A program made the translations under genes and the position numbers. Positions 8,005-16,935 of a DNA stretch of 64,000 bases are shown here, piece by piece (position 1 is the stretch's first letter; each line of letters begins with the position of its first letter). Where the stretch lies: the NCBI RefSeq assembly GCF_002967715.1, contig NZ_PUIA01000042.1, positions 1 through 64,000 on the forward strand, given 5' to 3'. Source of the stretch: Blastopirellula marina. GTDB taxonomy: Bacteria; Planctomycetota; Planctomycetia; Pirellulales; Pirellulaceae. Below the pieces are notes generated by a model. It saw only the letters and a program-made list of their open reading frames with translations, was not told the origin of the DNA and did no database searches.

Positions 8005-9429
8005 ATGAAATACTTAGTCTATTTCTGCGTGTTGCTGTGCCTGGGCGTGGCATCGATGGGTGCCAGGGCGGACGACCAATTCAAATGGAATTGGTACGAG
8101 GTCGATCAAGACCACCAGGTGAAAGTCAATCTGTTCGTGTTCTACCGCGACGGATGTCCCCACTGCGAAGATGGAATTAAGTTTGCAGAACAACTGGGGA
8201 AGTGTCACCCATGGCTCCAGGTGCATAAGTACGAGACCTCTCATCATTCGGGTAATCTGGAACTTTATCGTCGGATGGCCTCGAGCTTGAAACGGCAAGC
8301 CGGTTCCGTGCCGGCGTTCTTTTACTGTCGACAGATGACGCTGGGATTCGGCAGCGAATCAACGACAGGGCAGCGAATTGAGTCGGCACTGATCAAGTGC
8401 CACGACGTACTCCAGAAACAAATTCCGACGGCCTCGTCTGCGTCGCCAACGTGGGGAATCCATCTAGCGGCCTTTTCCCCAGATCCCGTTCCGGCTCCAC
8501 AAGATCAAGTTGAAGAGGAGCCTGCAGCTGAATTGGTTCTGGAACTCCCTGAACTCGATTCCGCCGAGAATGAAGTGGTAGAGTTGCCCTGGAACAGCGA
8601 GGTAGATGTCGACTCGCTGTCGTTGCCTCTGTTTACCCTGATTCTGGCTGGCTGCGATGCGTTCAACCCGTGCGCGTTTTTCGTTCTGTTGTCACTTCTT
8701 AGTTTGTTGATCCATGCCCGCAGCCGCGCTCGAATGTTTTGGGTCGGAGGGATTTTCGTTCTATTCTCGGGGCTGTTCTACTTCCTGTTTATGGCAGCAT
8801 GGTTGAATGTATTTGTACTGGCAGGTCATCTGACATGGATTACCACGGGAGCCGGCCTGGTGGCCATTTTCGTGGCGTTGATCAACATCAAAGACTACTT
8901 TGCATGGAAACAAGGAATATCGCTCTCGATTCCTGAAAGTGCCAAGCCTGGGCTCTTTCAACGGATGAGAAACTTGCTTGGGGCAACGGAGATGTGGCCG
9001 ATGCTTTTGGGGACGATGGCACTTGCCGCCGCAGCCAATACGTATGAGCTGCTTTGTACGGCCGGATTTCCGATGGTGTACACGCGAGTCTTGACGCTGA
9101 GGGAACTGCCGACGGCCAGCTATTACGGCTACCTCGCGTTCTACAACATGATCTATGTCATTCCCCTGGGCATCATCGTGGTCGTGTTCACCTATACGCT
9201 TGGTGCTCGCAAACTGCAGGAGCACGAGGGACGCTTTCTCAAGCTGTTGTCCGGATTCATGATGTTGCTTCTTGGAGTGATCATCTTGCTTGCTCCTGAA
9301 CTGCTGCATTCCTTGGGCACAGCCGTGGCGCTAATGATCGGCGCTGTGGGTCTGGCAGTATTGGTGGCTTGGATCAACTCACATTTCTACAAGGCGAACC
9401 TCCAGCGACACGAGAGCGCTGTCGGTTAG
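8005..9429 (+). CDS. Thioredoxin-CcdA/DsbD-like fusion
   Basis: 474 aa. A signal peptide (1-22) is followed by a periplasmic thioredoxin-like domain with CPHC at residues 52-55, a Glu/Pro-rich linker (about 165-205), then a membrane domain of six or so helices. The membrane part has the paired cysteines expected for CcdA/DsbD electron carriers: DAFNPCAFFV early and ELLCTAGFPMVY later. Electrons would thus be passed from the cytoplasm through the membrane pair to the CPHC site, to reduce periplasmic disulfides or apocytochrome c. The order (Trx first, CcdA second) is the reverse of DsbD. It stands alone on the + strand. Confidence 0.75.
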   Translation: MKYLVYFCVLLCLGVASMGARADDQFKWNWYEVDQDHQVKVNLFVFYRDGCPHCEDGIKFAEQLGKCHPWLQVHKYETSHHSGNLELYRRMASSLKRQAGSVPAFFYCRQMTLGFGSESTTGQRIESALIKCHDVLQKQIPTASSASPTWGIHLAAFSPDPVPAPQDQVEEEPAAELVLELPELDSAENEVVELPWNSEVDVDSLSLPLFTLILAGCDAFNPCAFFVLLSLLSLLIHARSRARMFWVGGIFVLFSGLFYFLFMAAWLNVFVLAGHLTWITTGAGLVAIFVALINIKDYFAWKQGISLSIPESAKPGLFQRMRNLLGATEMWPMLLGTMALAAAANTYELLCTAGFPMVYTRVLTLRELPTASYYGYLAFYNMIYVIPLGIIVVVFTYTLGARKLQEHEGRFLKLLSGFMMLLLGVIILLAPELLHSLGTAVALMIGAVGLAVLVAWINSHFYKANLQRHESAVG

Positions 9430-9444
9430 TTCGCGCTATCCCCT

Positions 9445-9780
9445 TCATACAACCCGCACAAAGCTCCCCTTCAAATAGTGCTCGTCTGAAAAGTAAATCT
9501 CGCGGACTTGCCGCGTTGTTTCGACGATCTCAGCGACCAGGCGGCGTTTGCCTCGGTCGATTCGGCCTCGGCCGACGTCACCTTCGATGTAGATGCACCC
9601 TTGATCGAGCTTGGGTAGCGGTTGCCCGGTCGCGTTTTTGACATCTTTGCGATTGTTGAACGTTTCGCCGCGACCGCTGCGGATCATGTTCTTCAAAGCG
9701 ACAATGCCTGCCTGAACATCGGCCGGCAATTGGCCGCGATGGATCACCGGCACTTGAGACTTCGCAATCATCCCGCTCAT
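9445..9780 (-). CDS. Ribonuclease Sa/barnase-superfamily protein, no export signal
   Basis: 111 aa. Residues 40-105 carry the signature of guanyl-specific microbial RNases: FNNRKDV, YIEGDV (catalytic Glu E66), RGKRRLVAE (Arg R79/R80) and DEHYLKGSF (general acid His H101), in the same order and spacing as RNase Sa. The ATG has a good GGAG ribosome binding site 8 nt upstream and the protein has no signal peptide. Relatives are normally secreted and usually have an adjacent inhibitor; neither is seen. A barstar homolog lies 4.7 kb away beside a second ribonuclease. It may act as an intracellular toxin or regulated RNase. Confidence 0.65.
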   Translation of the reverse strand: MSGMIAKSQVPVIHRGQLPADVQAGIVALKNMIRSGRGETFNNRKDVKNATGQPLPKLDQGCIYIEGDVGRGRIDRGKRRLVAEIVETTRQVREIYFSDEHYLKGSFVRVV

Positions 9781-10075
9781 GATTCAATCTCCAACGTAGG
9801 AAAGAGGCATCGCAGGTGCTAAGGGGTGCCTGGACGCTTGTCGCTCAAGTTCTCATGCGACGGAAGTTCGGAATATACCTCTGCGGAAAACTGCCGTCTA
9901 GCAAATGCGACGTGTGCATCGGGTGCGTAGTTAATCTTGCCGAGGAGATAGGGATCTTGGATTGAGTTCCCTAGAAGCTTCCTGTCTAATGGTCATCGCA
10001 AAGCTTGATAGAAATCGAGTAATGGGCTGATAATTCGTGTCCTAAGCGATTTGTCGACAGAGAAAGCCAGGCAGA

Positions 10076-10474
10076 ATGCCAGTCAATTTAGTCTTCTACA
10101 GCAACGGCGTTTTGATGGCACATTCCGGCGTGGTGACTGACGAAGATTTGTTGGAATCGGATGTGGAGTTATATAGCCACGAATATCCGGAAGGTTTGCA
10201 GTTTCAGTTGGTCGACTTAACCGATGTCCGCGACTTTCAAGCTTCGCACAAGACGATGCGATATCTGGGAGAGAAAGACCGCGAGTTCTCACAAACCCAC
10301 GGGCGACAATTGATTGTGGTTATCGCACCAACGCACGGGCGAGCCAATACCATCGTGTGGGAAGTCTGGGCCCAAGATACCAGCACCAACGATCCGGCCC
10401 TGCTGACTAAGATTGTCGATAGGCGCGACGAAGCGATCCAGTGGCTGAAAGATAATGGAATCGAGATCCACTGA
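10076..10474 (+). CDS. Hypothetical protein, STAS/SpoIIAA-like
   Basis: 132 aa, soluble. The alternation VNLVFYSNGVLMAHSGVV, LQFQLVDLTDV, RQLIVVIAPTHG and EAIQWLKDNG suggests an alpha/beta fold like the SpoIIAA-like STAS family (PF11964), which often has such layouts, but the phosphorylatable Ser motif of true STAS anti-anti-sigma factors is not evident. It is a lone gene, convergent with the CotH gene and separated from it by a palindromic terminator. Confidence 0.5.
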   Translation: MPVNLVFYSNGVLMAHSGVVTDEDLLESDVELYSHEYPEGLQFQLVDLTDVRDFQASHKTMRYLGEKDREFSQTHGRQLIVVIAPTHGRANTIVWEVWAQDTSTNDPALLTKIVDRRDEAIQWLKDNGIEIH

Positions 10475-10485
10475 CCGTGCATAAA

Positions 10486-10516
10486 ATCCCGAGCGATCTT
10501 GGTAGCCGCTCGGGAT
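10486..10516. terminator. Bidirectional hairpin between convergent genes
   Basis: Perfect 10-bp stem ATCCCGAGCG / CGCTCGGGAT with an 11-nt loop, between the end of the STAS-like gene (10474) and the end of the CotH gene (10549). A short T-rich tail follows in both directions (CTTGTTGT on +, TTTTA on -), so it probably terminates both transcripts. Confidence 0.6.
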
Positions 10517-10548
10517 CTTGTTGTCATGCTGTTGATGCTCAGCTATGC

Positions 10549-12390
10549 CTACTTCAGCGGCGGAGCCTTGTAGTTCAGCAGAAACTCGCGGCGCTCGTGC
10601 AGGAACTTCTTCAGCGAAGGTTTGTCCTGCTCTGGCTTCAGCGACGTCGTTTGCTCGAAGGCTTCGAGCGTATCGAGCTTGCGAGTATCCGTGGCAACCA
10701 CCTCGGCAATCAACTGGGCGTGCTGCTGCAGAACCGGGTCGATCGCTTCCGGGGCCAGCGACTTCTCGGCGATCTCGCGAACGTAACCCAGGTACTTTTC
10801 GCGAAGCGCTGGGATGGCCAGCAAACGACTGCGAAGAGGCATGCGAGGATTGTCGACGTTGACCAGTGGATCGAGATCGGGCCCGCCATGTCCCGGGCCA
10901 CCGGGACCACCAGGGCCACCGAAACCACGTCGACCGCGAGGCGGTCCTTGTTGATCTGGAGGAACATTGCCAGGGTCAAAGCCAGGGGGCGGGAAGCCAC
11001 CGGGGCCAAACCCACCAGGCCCGAAGTCGCCTGGGCCTCCTCGCTCTCGCTGGGCGCGATCTTCGGGGTTCCCTTCCCGCATCGGCCGACGCTGGTCATC
11101 TCCTTCGCGCGGAGGACCAAAGCCGCCAGGACCGCCAGGACCCATGCCAGGGGGCGGGCCGCCAGGTCCACCGGGACCACGACCCAGGCTGCGGCCCCCT
11201 TCGAAGGCTTCGTTCATATCGTGTGGGATCACATGGAACCGCTTTTCACTGTCGAGAAACAAGTAATAATCGCTGGCACGCGTCCAGTAGCCATCGCTAT
11301 TGACCAAGGCCACGTCGAGCGCCAGAAAGCGGAGCGTCTCGTCGATGTCGAGCATCGGTTCCAACTCGCTTTGCAGCTTGTCGAGCGGTGTTTCGTTAAG
11401 GGTCCGGCACAGCTTGACCAGCGCTGCCCAGGCTTTGACGCCGTCGTTCGACTTCATGTCGTAGCGTCGTTTGTACTCTTCCAGATCTTCTCCTAGGTAA
11501 CGCAGGCCGCCATCGCCGCCGGGACTGCCGCTCACCTTCCAACGCGTTCCCTTAGAAGGATCGAAGTGCTCGGAGATGAACGTCTTATCGAACTGCTGCA
11601 CGTTGCAATAGATGCCCCAGCTTTCGCCGTTGATGACAACCTGCACGTGGTTGGCCTTGGGAACCGGAATGTAGTCGCTGGCGATGTGGGAGTACAGCAC
11701 CGTGCTCATCAGCGAAGCGTCGCCGGCACAGTTCAACAGGTTGAATGTCTGGTAGCCGTTGAGCTCTTGATCTTTGTCGGCCAGGTCGAGCGAAACATTG
11801 AACGACCGCTTGAGGCCAGTCGGAACCATGCCATACGAAGACATCCCGCGAAAGCGTATGCCCACGTTCTTGTACGTCTTGCCATCGACGATCAGCGTCG
11901 CAGGGACTTCGACGTCGGTGCCGTGAAAGTCTTCGAGCTCTTTCTCCCAGTCTTCGTTCTCGAACTGCAGGAAGAAGGTTCGCAGCACTTTCGCGTCATA
12001 CATGTCGGCATCGCCGTAATTCTTTACCTGGGTAGGCGTCACGTGCGGACCCTTATCCGGTGCCGGCCGATCGCCACGTCCCCCGCCACGACGACCCCCT
12101 GGAGGACCAAAGCCGCGGCGTTCTTCCGTTTCGCTTGTGGCTTCTACGCGTGCTTCGGCGCGTTCTTTTTGATCGAGCCAGCCATTCTTGTCGTGATCGA
12201 ACTGTTTGGTCAGCTTGCGATCTTCTCGATTGCCGGGACCAAAGCCACCTGGGCCGAAACCTCCAGGCGGTCCGAATCCCCCAGGGCCGCCAGGGGGTCC
12301 GCGGAAACCTTCTGGTGGTTGTGCGTTGGCGGTGGTCGCAAACAGGGCGAGCGTCAAAAGGAGTGCCCAGGGGCGGAAGTGTTGTGCCAT
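10549..12390 (-). CDS. CotH-family kinase-like secreted protein, Gly/Pro-rich
   Basis: 613 aa. Signal peptide (about residues 1-23), then a Gly/Pro-rich tract (GGPGGFGPPGGFGPGGFG..), an EF-hand/dockerin-like loop DHDKNGWLD near 65-73, then the CotH domain: VRFRGMSSYG-like motif, KRSFNVSLD, NLLNCAGD, VVINGESWGIYCNVQQFD and HVIPHDMNEAFEGG. A second Gly/Pro-rich low-complexity segment is inserted inside the domain after the metal-binding HDMNE motif. CotH proteins are atypical Ser/Thr kinases of spore coats, and in planctomycetes are secreted. It is upstream-linked to DUF4956 (12416-13156), the usual partner. Confidence 0.85.
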   Translation of the reverse strand: MAQHFRPWALLLTLALFATTANAQPPEGFRGPPGGPGGFGPPGGFGPGGFGPGNREDRKLTKQFDHDKNGWLDQKERAEARVEATSETEERRGFGPPGGRRGGGRGDRPAPDKGPHVTPTQVKNYGDADMYDAKVLRTFFLQFENEDWEKELEDFHGTDVEVPATLIVDGKTYKNVGIRFRGMSSYGMVPTGLKRSFNVSLDLADKDQELNGYQTFNLLNCAGDASLMSTVLYSHIASDYIPVPKANHVQVVINGESWGIYCNVQQFDKTFISEHFDPSKGTRWKVSGSPGGDGGLRYLGEDLEEYKRRYDMKSNDGVKAWAALVKLCRTLNETPLDKLQSELEPMLDIDETLRFLALDVALVNSDGYWTRASDYYLFLDSEKRFHVIPHDMNEAFEGGRSLGRGPGGPGGPPPGMGPGGPGGFGPPREGDDQRRPMREGNPEDRAQRERGGPGDFGPGGFGPGGFPPPGFDPGNVPPDQQGPPRGRRGFGGPGGPGGPGHGGPDLDPLVNVDNPRMPLRSRLLAIPALREKYLGYVREIAEKSLAPEAIDPVLQQHAQLIAEVVATDTRKLDTLEAFEQTTSLKPEQDKPSLKKFLHERREFLLNYKAPPLK

Positions 12391-12415
12391 ATCAAAAGCT
12401 TTCGTGTCGTTCCGA

Positions 12416-13156
12416 TTAGGTTTCGCTGTCTTGAGGGGGATTGGCTGGTTGAACCCAGATGGTCAACGTGGCTTTGTTGTTGGGAAGATCGATCGACTTG
12501 ATCTCGAACTGCGCGACATCCAAACCCGTTCGCTGCCGTAGATCGGCCAGCAAAGTTTCGCGATGCGTATCGCCTAGCCATTCCAAGCGGTCGTACTCGA
12601 TCGTGTACTTGGGCAGTTTGTCCTTCTTGGAAGACTTGCCGTTTTCCTTGTCCTTCTCTTTTTCTTTTTCCTTGCCGTTGCCATTGGCCGAGGTTTCTTC
12701 GGGGTCTTTGCTAACCTCTGGCTTGCCATTTTTTGCTGCTAATCCGACGACGCGTTCTTTGAGCATCGTGCTGGCGAAGATCACCGAGTTGACCAAAATC
12801 ACTTCGGCGTAGCTGGTCTTCTTGTTGGCCAGTGAATTGATAACGGCGATTCCGATGACGATAAACAGGTACGTCATTTCTTTAGGGCGGATCGAGTCGG
12901 TGCGATACCGTAGCACGCCGAATACGGCAAACAGACCCAACGCCAGGCCCAAATCGAGTTCCAGCTTTTTCATCGTGAAGCAGATGAAGAAGACGACGAT
13001 ATTCAGCATCACCGCCGTAAAAGCGAACTCGCGCTGACGTTGGCTGGGATAGATCCCAAACACAACAATCAACGATAAGAAGAACAAGTTGAGTCCAAAG
13101 CGGACCAATAACTTGAAAAGATCGGTATCAAACAGTGGGACTTCCAGGAATTCCAT
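12416..13156 (-). CDS. DUF4956 domain membrane protein
   Basis: 246 aa. Four or so membrane helices in the first 120 residues with the conserved GLFAVFGVLRYRTDSIRPKEMTY-type motif of DUF4956, then a Lys/Glu-rich charged linker (residues about 160-190, a run of GKEKEKEKDKENGKSS) and a small soluble alpha/beta domain. DUF4956 is regularly clustered with CotH and a VTC-like polyphosphate polymerase; here only CotH follows, 25 bp downstream on the same strand, so the pair is likely an operon. Function in envelope assembly or polyphosphate transport is inference. Confidence 0.85.
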   Translation of the reverse strand: MEFLEVPLFDTDLFKLLVRFGLNLFFLSLIVVFGIYPSQRQREFAFTAVMLNIVVFFICFTMKKLELDLGLALGLFAVFGVLRYRTDSIRPKEMTYLFIVIGIAVINSLANKKTSYAEVILVNSVIFASTMLKERVVGLAAKNGKPEVSKDPEETSANGNGKEKEKEKDKENGKSSKKDKLPKYTIEYDRLEWLGDTHRETLLADLRQRTGLDVAQFEIKSIDLPNNKATLTIWVQPANPPQDSET

Positions 13157-13530
13157 AAGCGTCTTTAATTCTCGTACTCATTCGGGTTCCGTCGGCCGAA
13201 TGATCCTCTTTCAGGTCGATTGATAATCAGGATGCGGTGCGAAAGATGGCGATGTGATCTGCGGCAGACCGCAGCTTCGCTTGGAATGAGTTCCTGGCTA
13301 TCTACTGTTAAACCCACGTTAAGAAATGAAGTGCCGGTACCCCGCGAAGAAAGTTTAAAATTCGTCCCAGATGTGGCCGGCTGCTGTGCTGCCTGCCACG
13401 TGTGAGGGAGACGAGCCGGCGCGTTGCGTAAAGCAAACCAGGCAAAAAATGAATCGCTTTTGCGTTTCCTACGCGTCTACAATAGGGGTGCCAACCGCTG
13501 CATACACTCATCTTGTGACGACAATTTTCT
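13157..13530. other. Divergent intergenic region
   Basis: 374 bp between the divergent DUF4956 gene (-) and a small membrane protein gene (+). Promoters for both should be here, but no clear -35/-10 pair, RNA or repeat stands out, and the short open frames in it have no coding character. Confidence 0.4.
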
Positions 13531-13845
13531 ATGGTCGAAGAAAAATCCTTTAGTAAGAGACGTGGCTGCCTGGCTATCTTTGGCCTGCTCGTCTCGACCG
13601 TCTACCTGGCCAATCTCTCAGGCGGGTTCATCGAGATCCCCGACAACATCCCTGGCATTGGCAACCTGGACGAGGTCTTCTTTTCAGGGGTCTTTTTCGC
13701 TTCGCTGGCTCAACTGGGGATCAGTTTGCCATTTATGGACCCCAAGGGCGGTTCGATTCGCGAGAGCCGCAAACAGCGCGAGAAGAGCGAAGTGCTTGAT
13801 AGCAAAGTTACCCCGATCGACGACCATCCTGCAGGCAGCGATTAA
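13531..13845 (+). CDS. Small membrane protein, DUF1232-like
   Basis: 104 aa with two probable membrane segments. The segment YLANLSGGFIEIPDNIPGIGNLDEVF resembles the DUF1232/YkvA pattern (Y.i.P.DliPD.iP.lG.lDD), with a second hydrophobic stretch FFSGVFFASLAQLGIS and a charged C-terminus. DUF1232 proteins are small envelope proteins without a settled function. The gene is 96 bp upstream of the barnase gene on the same strand; whether they share a transcript is not clear. Confidence 0.5.
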   Translation: MVEEKSFSKRRGCLAIFGLLVSTVYLANLSGGFIEIPDNIPGIGNLDEVFFSGVFFASLAQLGISLPFMDPKGGSIRESRKQREKSEVLDSKVTPIDDHPAGSD

Positions 13846-13941
13846 GCGGCGATGCCCTTGAGCAGCTCGCTGCCGGATGGTTTGATGAGTGCTGAATCCC
13901 CTTTCGCATGAACTCTGCCCCAACCCATGAAGGAGTCTGGG

Positions 13942-14511
13942 ATGTCCCGTTTGAAGCTTCGACTGATCGTATTCGCCATCGTTTTGTGTGTCGTTGGCAT
14001 CAATGCGCTCGTCGAACGGTTTAGTGGTGATAAGACCCCCCAGGCCGATACCCCGACCGCCGATCCGCAAGGAGAAGTGGTCGACATCACGCCGAACGTC
14101 GAGCCGCCAACGACAACAACCGAGACGAAATCGGAGAAGACTTCCGACATCGCCAAGTGGAACCGCGATGTGTTGCAAGGGGCGGAAGAAGTCGCCATCG
14201 TCGAGCACATCATCGCGCACGGCTCGCTACCGGATTCTTTTGTTACCAAGAATAAGGCCCGCGATTTTGGTTGGGATGCGTCAGAAGGGAACCTTCGCGA
14301 GGTCGCCCCTGGTAAAAGCATCGGCGGCGATCGGTTCATGAATCGCGAAAGAGAACTACCCGATGCCCCCGGCCGCCAGTACTTTGAAGCCGACTTGAAC
14401 TATCACGGCGGCTCGCGCGGTGCCGAACGTTTGGTTTACTCGAGCGATGGATTGATCTTCGTGACTCGCGATCACTACCGCAGCTTTCAAGAGGTACGTA
14501 CCAAGCCATGA
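13942..14511 (+). CDS. Barnase-like ribonuclease with N-terminal membrane anchor/signal
   Basis: 189 aa from the ATG at 13942, chosen because AAGGAG (13930-13935) lies 6 nt upstream; another ATG at 13927 adds only five residues. A hydrophobic segment (residues 5-22) is a signal peptide or anchor, then a Pro/Thr linker, then the barnase fold from about residue 82. It is strikingly like barnase: VAPGKSIGGD, FEADLNY, ERLVYSSDGLI and RDHYRSF. Catalytic equivalents are K103, E149 (barnase E73), R159 (R83), R163 (R87) and H178 (H102), all present. The barstar gene overlaps its stop codon by 4 nt, so the two are translationally coupled. Confidence 0.92.
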   Translation: MSRLKLRLIVFAIVLCVVGINALVERFSGDKTPQADTPTADPQGEVVDITPNVEPPTTTTETKSEKTSDIAKWNRDVLQGAEEVAIVEHIIAHGSLPDSFVTKNKARDFGWDASEGNLREVAPGKSIGGDRFMNRERELPDAPGRQYFEADLNYHGGSRGAERLVYSSDGLIFVTRDHYRSFQEVRTKP

Positions 14512-14798
14512 GTGAGCCTCTGGAAACACGCATCGTCGTCCCGGCGGACATCGATTCCATCGAAGACCTGTATACGTTCCTGCAAGACTCGCTGGAATTT
14601 CCCGGTTGGTTTGGTCGAAACCTCAATGCTTTATGGGACTGCGCGACGGCAGACATCAACAAGCCTGTCTGCATCGTGTGGCCGCGGCATTGGTCGTGTG
14701 GAAACCCTTATCATTACTTGGAGGCCATCCGAATCCTGGACGTACTCAACGAGGCCTCCCAGGAGAACCCCAATCTGAAGATCGAGATCGTCGAATAG
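14508..14798 (+). CDS. Barstar-family ribonuclease inhibitor
   Basis: 96 aa, soluble and cytoplasmic. The region IEDLYTFLQDSLEF..FGRNLNALWDC aligns with barstar (DLHQTL..NLDALWDCLT), which blocks the barnase active site so that the producing cell survives before export. In barstar D35 and D39 contact the barnase catalytic Arg/His; here the first is Asn (N40) and the second is kept (D44). So the interface may be re-tuned to the partner enzyme. It overlaps the ribonuclease gene by 4 nt (ATGA), the expected toxin-then-inhibitor order. Confident on family, less so on the binding strength. Confidence 0.9.
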   Translation: MSEPLETRIVVPADIDSIEDLYTFLQDSLEFPGWFGRNLNALWDCATADINKPVCIVWPRHWSCGNPYHYLEAIRILDVLNEASQENPNLKIEIVE

Positions 14799-14831
14799 GG
14801 GATCTTCCTTCTTAAGCTGCCAAGAAAAGGC

Positions 14832-14874
14832 GAAAGGACGGCAGGCTAAGTGTCGCCAAGCCGTCCGTCCTTTC
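14832..14874. terminator. Hairpin between convergent barstar and rpoD
   Basis: The stretch can pair GAAAGGAC (14832-14839) with GTCCTTTC (14867-14874), or AGGACGGC with GCCGTCC inside it. It lies between the ends of barstar (14798) and rpoD (14906), so a shared terminator is plausible. No long T-tract follows on either side. Confidence 0.45.
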
Positions 14875-14905
14875 ACACACCCAATTTTCAGAAGCGGTTA
14901 CCTGC

Positions 14906-16438
14906 CTATGCGGTTTCGGCCGCATCGGCAGCAATGAGGTCTTCGGCACCTTCCAGGAAGCTGGCCAGACCACGCGAGCGGTAAGGCTGTTGCAGCTTGC
15001 GAACGGCCTTCGATTCGATCTGACGAACGCGTTCGCGAGTCACGCTGAAGATCTTGCCGACTTCTTCCAGCGTGTAGGCGTAACCATCGGTCAGGCCGTA
15101 ACGCAGGCGAATGATTTCTCGTTCGCGATGATTCAGGTGCTGCATCACTTCGCCCAGACGTTCCTTCAACGCTTGCTGGTGCGTTTCGTATAGCGGGTCG
15201 TCGTCGCGGTGATCTTCCAGGAACTCGCCGAAGAAGCTGTCGTCGTGATCGCCGACCGGTTGATCGAGCGAGAGTGGGTTGCGGTTCATCTTGCAGATGA
15301 CCTTGGCATCATCCAGCGAGATGTCCATTCGCTGAGCGACTTCTTCCGGCGATGGTTCGCGGCCCAGTTCCTGAACCAGTTCACGAGTGACGGCACGAAC
15401 CTTGCCCATGGTATCGATCATGTGAACCGGAACGCGGATCGTACGGCTTTGATCGGCGATTGCTCGGGTGATGGCCTGGCGAATCCACCAAGTGGCGTAG
15501 GTGCTGAACTTGTAGCCACGTTCGTGCTCGAACTTGTCCACGGCTCGCATCAGGCCCGTGTTGCCTTCTTGAATCAGGTCGAGAAAGCTCAGGCCGCGGT
15601 TACGATACTTTTTGGCGATCGAAACCACCAGACGCAGGTTACCAGCCGACAGGCGACGCTTGGCGGCATCGTATTCTTCCTGGAACTCGGCGATCTTCTG
15701 CACTCGGCGACGCAGCGTGGCTGGGCTTTCCAGCGTCACTCGCATCAGACCGTGCAGTTCCTTTTGCATGTCTTCCAGCGACTGGCCATTGAGGTGACCG
15801 CCATATTCGCGAGCCAGTTCGATGTTTTCCAGCAGGGTGTCCATTCGCTGCGAGATCTCACGAAGCTTCGACAACTGCGGCGTGACCTTGTTGGTTCGCA
15901 GGTTCAACTCTTCAACCAACTGAACGGCCTTCAAGCGGCGACGGGTCAAACGCTTCCAGGCAGCCTGACGTTCGGCCAGCTTGGCCTTCTTCGAGATCGC
16001 GATGCGGTAGTCGGCACTGTTGGCTTCGAGCATCCCTTGCAGCGTGATCAGGTTCGGCACGATCCGCTTCATGATCAGCTTCTTTTCCTTGGCATTGGTC
16101 ACCGAGACTTCCACGGTGCGGTCCAAGCGAAGCTGGCCATCACGAACCTTCGAGAGCAGATCGAACGCATGACGGAGAATCAGGTCGTTAGCAATGACTG
16201 CCTGGCGGAAGCGTCCACGCCACTTGTCGATTTGGGTGGCGGCGTCGATTTCTTCGGGACGGGTCAGCATGGGGATCTCGCCCATCTGCATCAGGTACAT
16301 ACGAACGGGGTCGTCGACCTGGCTGACTTCTTCAGCCGAATCGTCGTCGTCCGAACTGTCGCTGATCACCGAAAGGTTGTTGATCGAGACCGAATCGAAA
16401 TCGTCGTCTTCTCGGAAAGCTTCGTGCGAGCGAGTCAT
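14906..16438 (-). CDS. rpoD: Primary RNA polymerase sigma factor (RpoD/sigma-70)
   Basis: 510 aa from the ATG at 16438, which has AGGAG upstream; a longer frame to 16543 adds residues without homology. The order is: acidic N-terminus, region 1.2 ([17 protein letters not shown]), a non-conserved middle, region 2 ([53 protein letters not shown]), region 3 ([15 protein letters not shown]) and region 4 helix-turn-helix ([20 protein letters not shown]). These are the hallmarks of the housekeeping sigma factor that directs RNA polymerase to -35/-10 promoters. It is a single-gene unit, convergent with barstar. Confidence 0.95.
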   Translation of the reverse strand: MTRSHEAFREDDDFDSVSINNLSVISDSSDDDDSAEEVSQVDDPVRMYLMQMGEIPMLTRPEEIDAATQIDKWRGRFRQAVIANDLILRHAFDLLSKVRDGQLRLDRTVEVSVTNAKEKKLIMKRIVPNLITLQGMLEANSADYRIAISKKAKLAERQAAWKRLTRRRLKAVQLVEELNLRTNKVTPQLSKLREISQRMDTLLENIELAREYGGHLNGQSLEDMQKELHGLMRVTLESPATLRRRVQKIAEFQEEYDAAKRRLSAGNLRLVVSIAKKYRNRGLSFLDLIQEGNTGLMRAVDKFEHERGYKFSTYATWWIRQAITRAIADQSRTIRVPVHMIDTMGKVRAVTRELVQELGREPSPEEVAQRMDISLDDAKVICKMNRNPLSLDQPVGDHDDSFFGEFLEDHRDDDPLYETHQQALKERLGEVMQHLNHREREIIRLRYGLTDGYAYTLEEVGKIFSVTRERVRQIESKAVRKLQQPYRSRGLASFLEGAEDLIAADAAETA

Positions 16439-16935
16439 GGGTGCGTTCTCCTGCGGTGGTTTTTTTTGCGACCGTGACCAGCACGATCGGGCGACGCCAC
16501 CGTTAATTGCAGCACCTATGCCAAAAGCAGAATCCCGCGCCAAGGTATTGCCCTAAGTCTATAATTAGTTGTTGGTTACGGCGTTCTTGGTATGCGCGGG
16601 TGAGTGTGCCAATGTTGTCGATTCGCATCAAATGGGTCTCAAAACCTGTGGTCAAAACCCATCAATTCACCCTGGTTCGCTGCCTCCAACCAAGACTCTG
16701 CCAATGCTTTTAGACGGGTAAAACCCGTAGTTCGTTCCATCGGAACCCCTGAATGCTCGTTTTGAGCACGGTTTTTCCGGGGTTTTGTTGCAAAACGTAA
16801 ACACCCAAAAACGTCTGTCCCCGCGCCCCTCGGGGAGAGGGGGCAACAAACAGGATGCCCGATCTTTGGCAGACTTGTTACCATGAAAGACTCGTCCACT
16901 TCTCGACTCCTTTCCCGTGCGGTCTCGTGATCAAG
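16439..16935. other. rpoD upstream region with REP-like palindrome
   Basis: About 500 bp between divergent rpoD (-) and an enoyl-CoA hydratase gene (+). It must hold the rpoD promoter, but no clear consensus is seen. A GC-rich imperfect palindrome (16816-16847: GCGCCCCTCGGGGAGAGG core) belongs to a family also present near 24487, 26251 and 28611. No RNA gene is visible. Confidence 0.45.

Noticed and set aside
15209-16477. 422-codon open frame on the + strand
   Set aside because: Antisense of rpoD, which has unmistakable sigma-70 domains.
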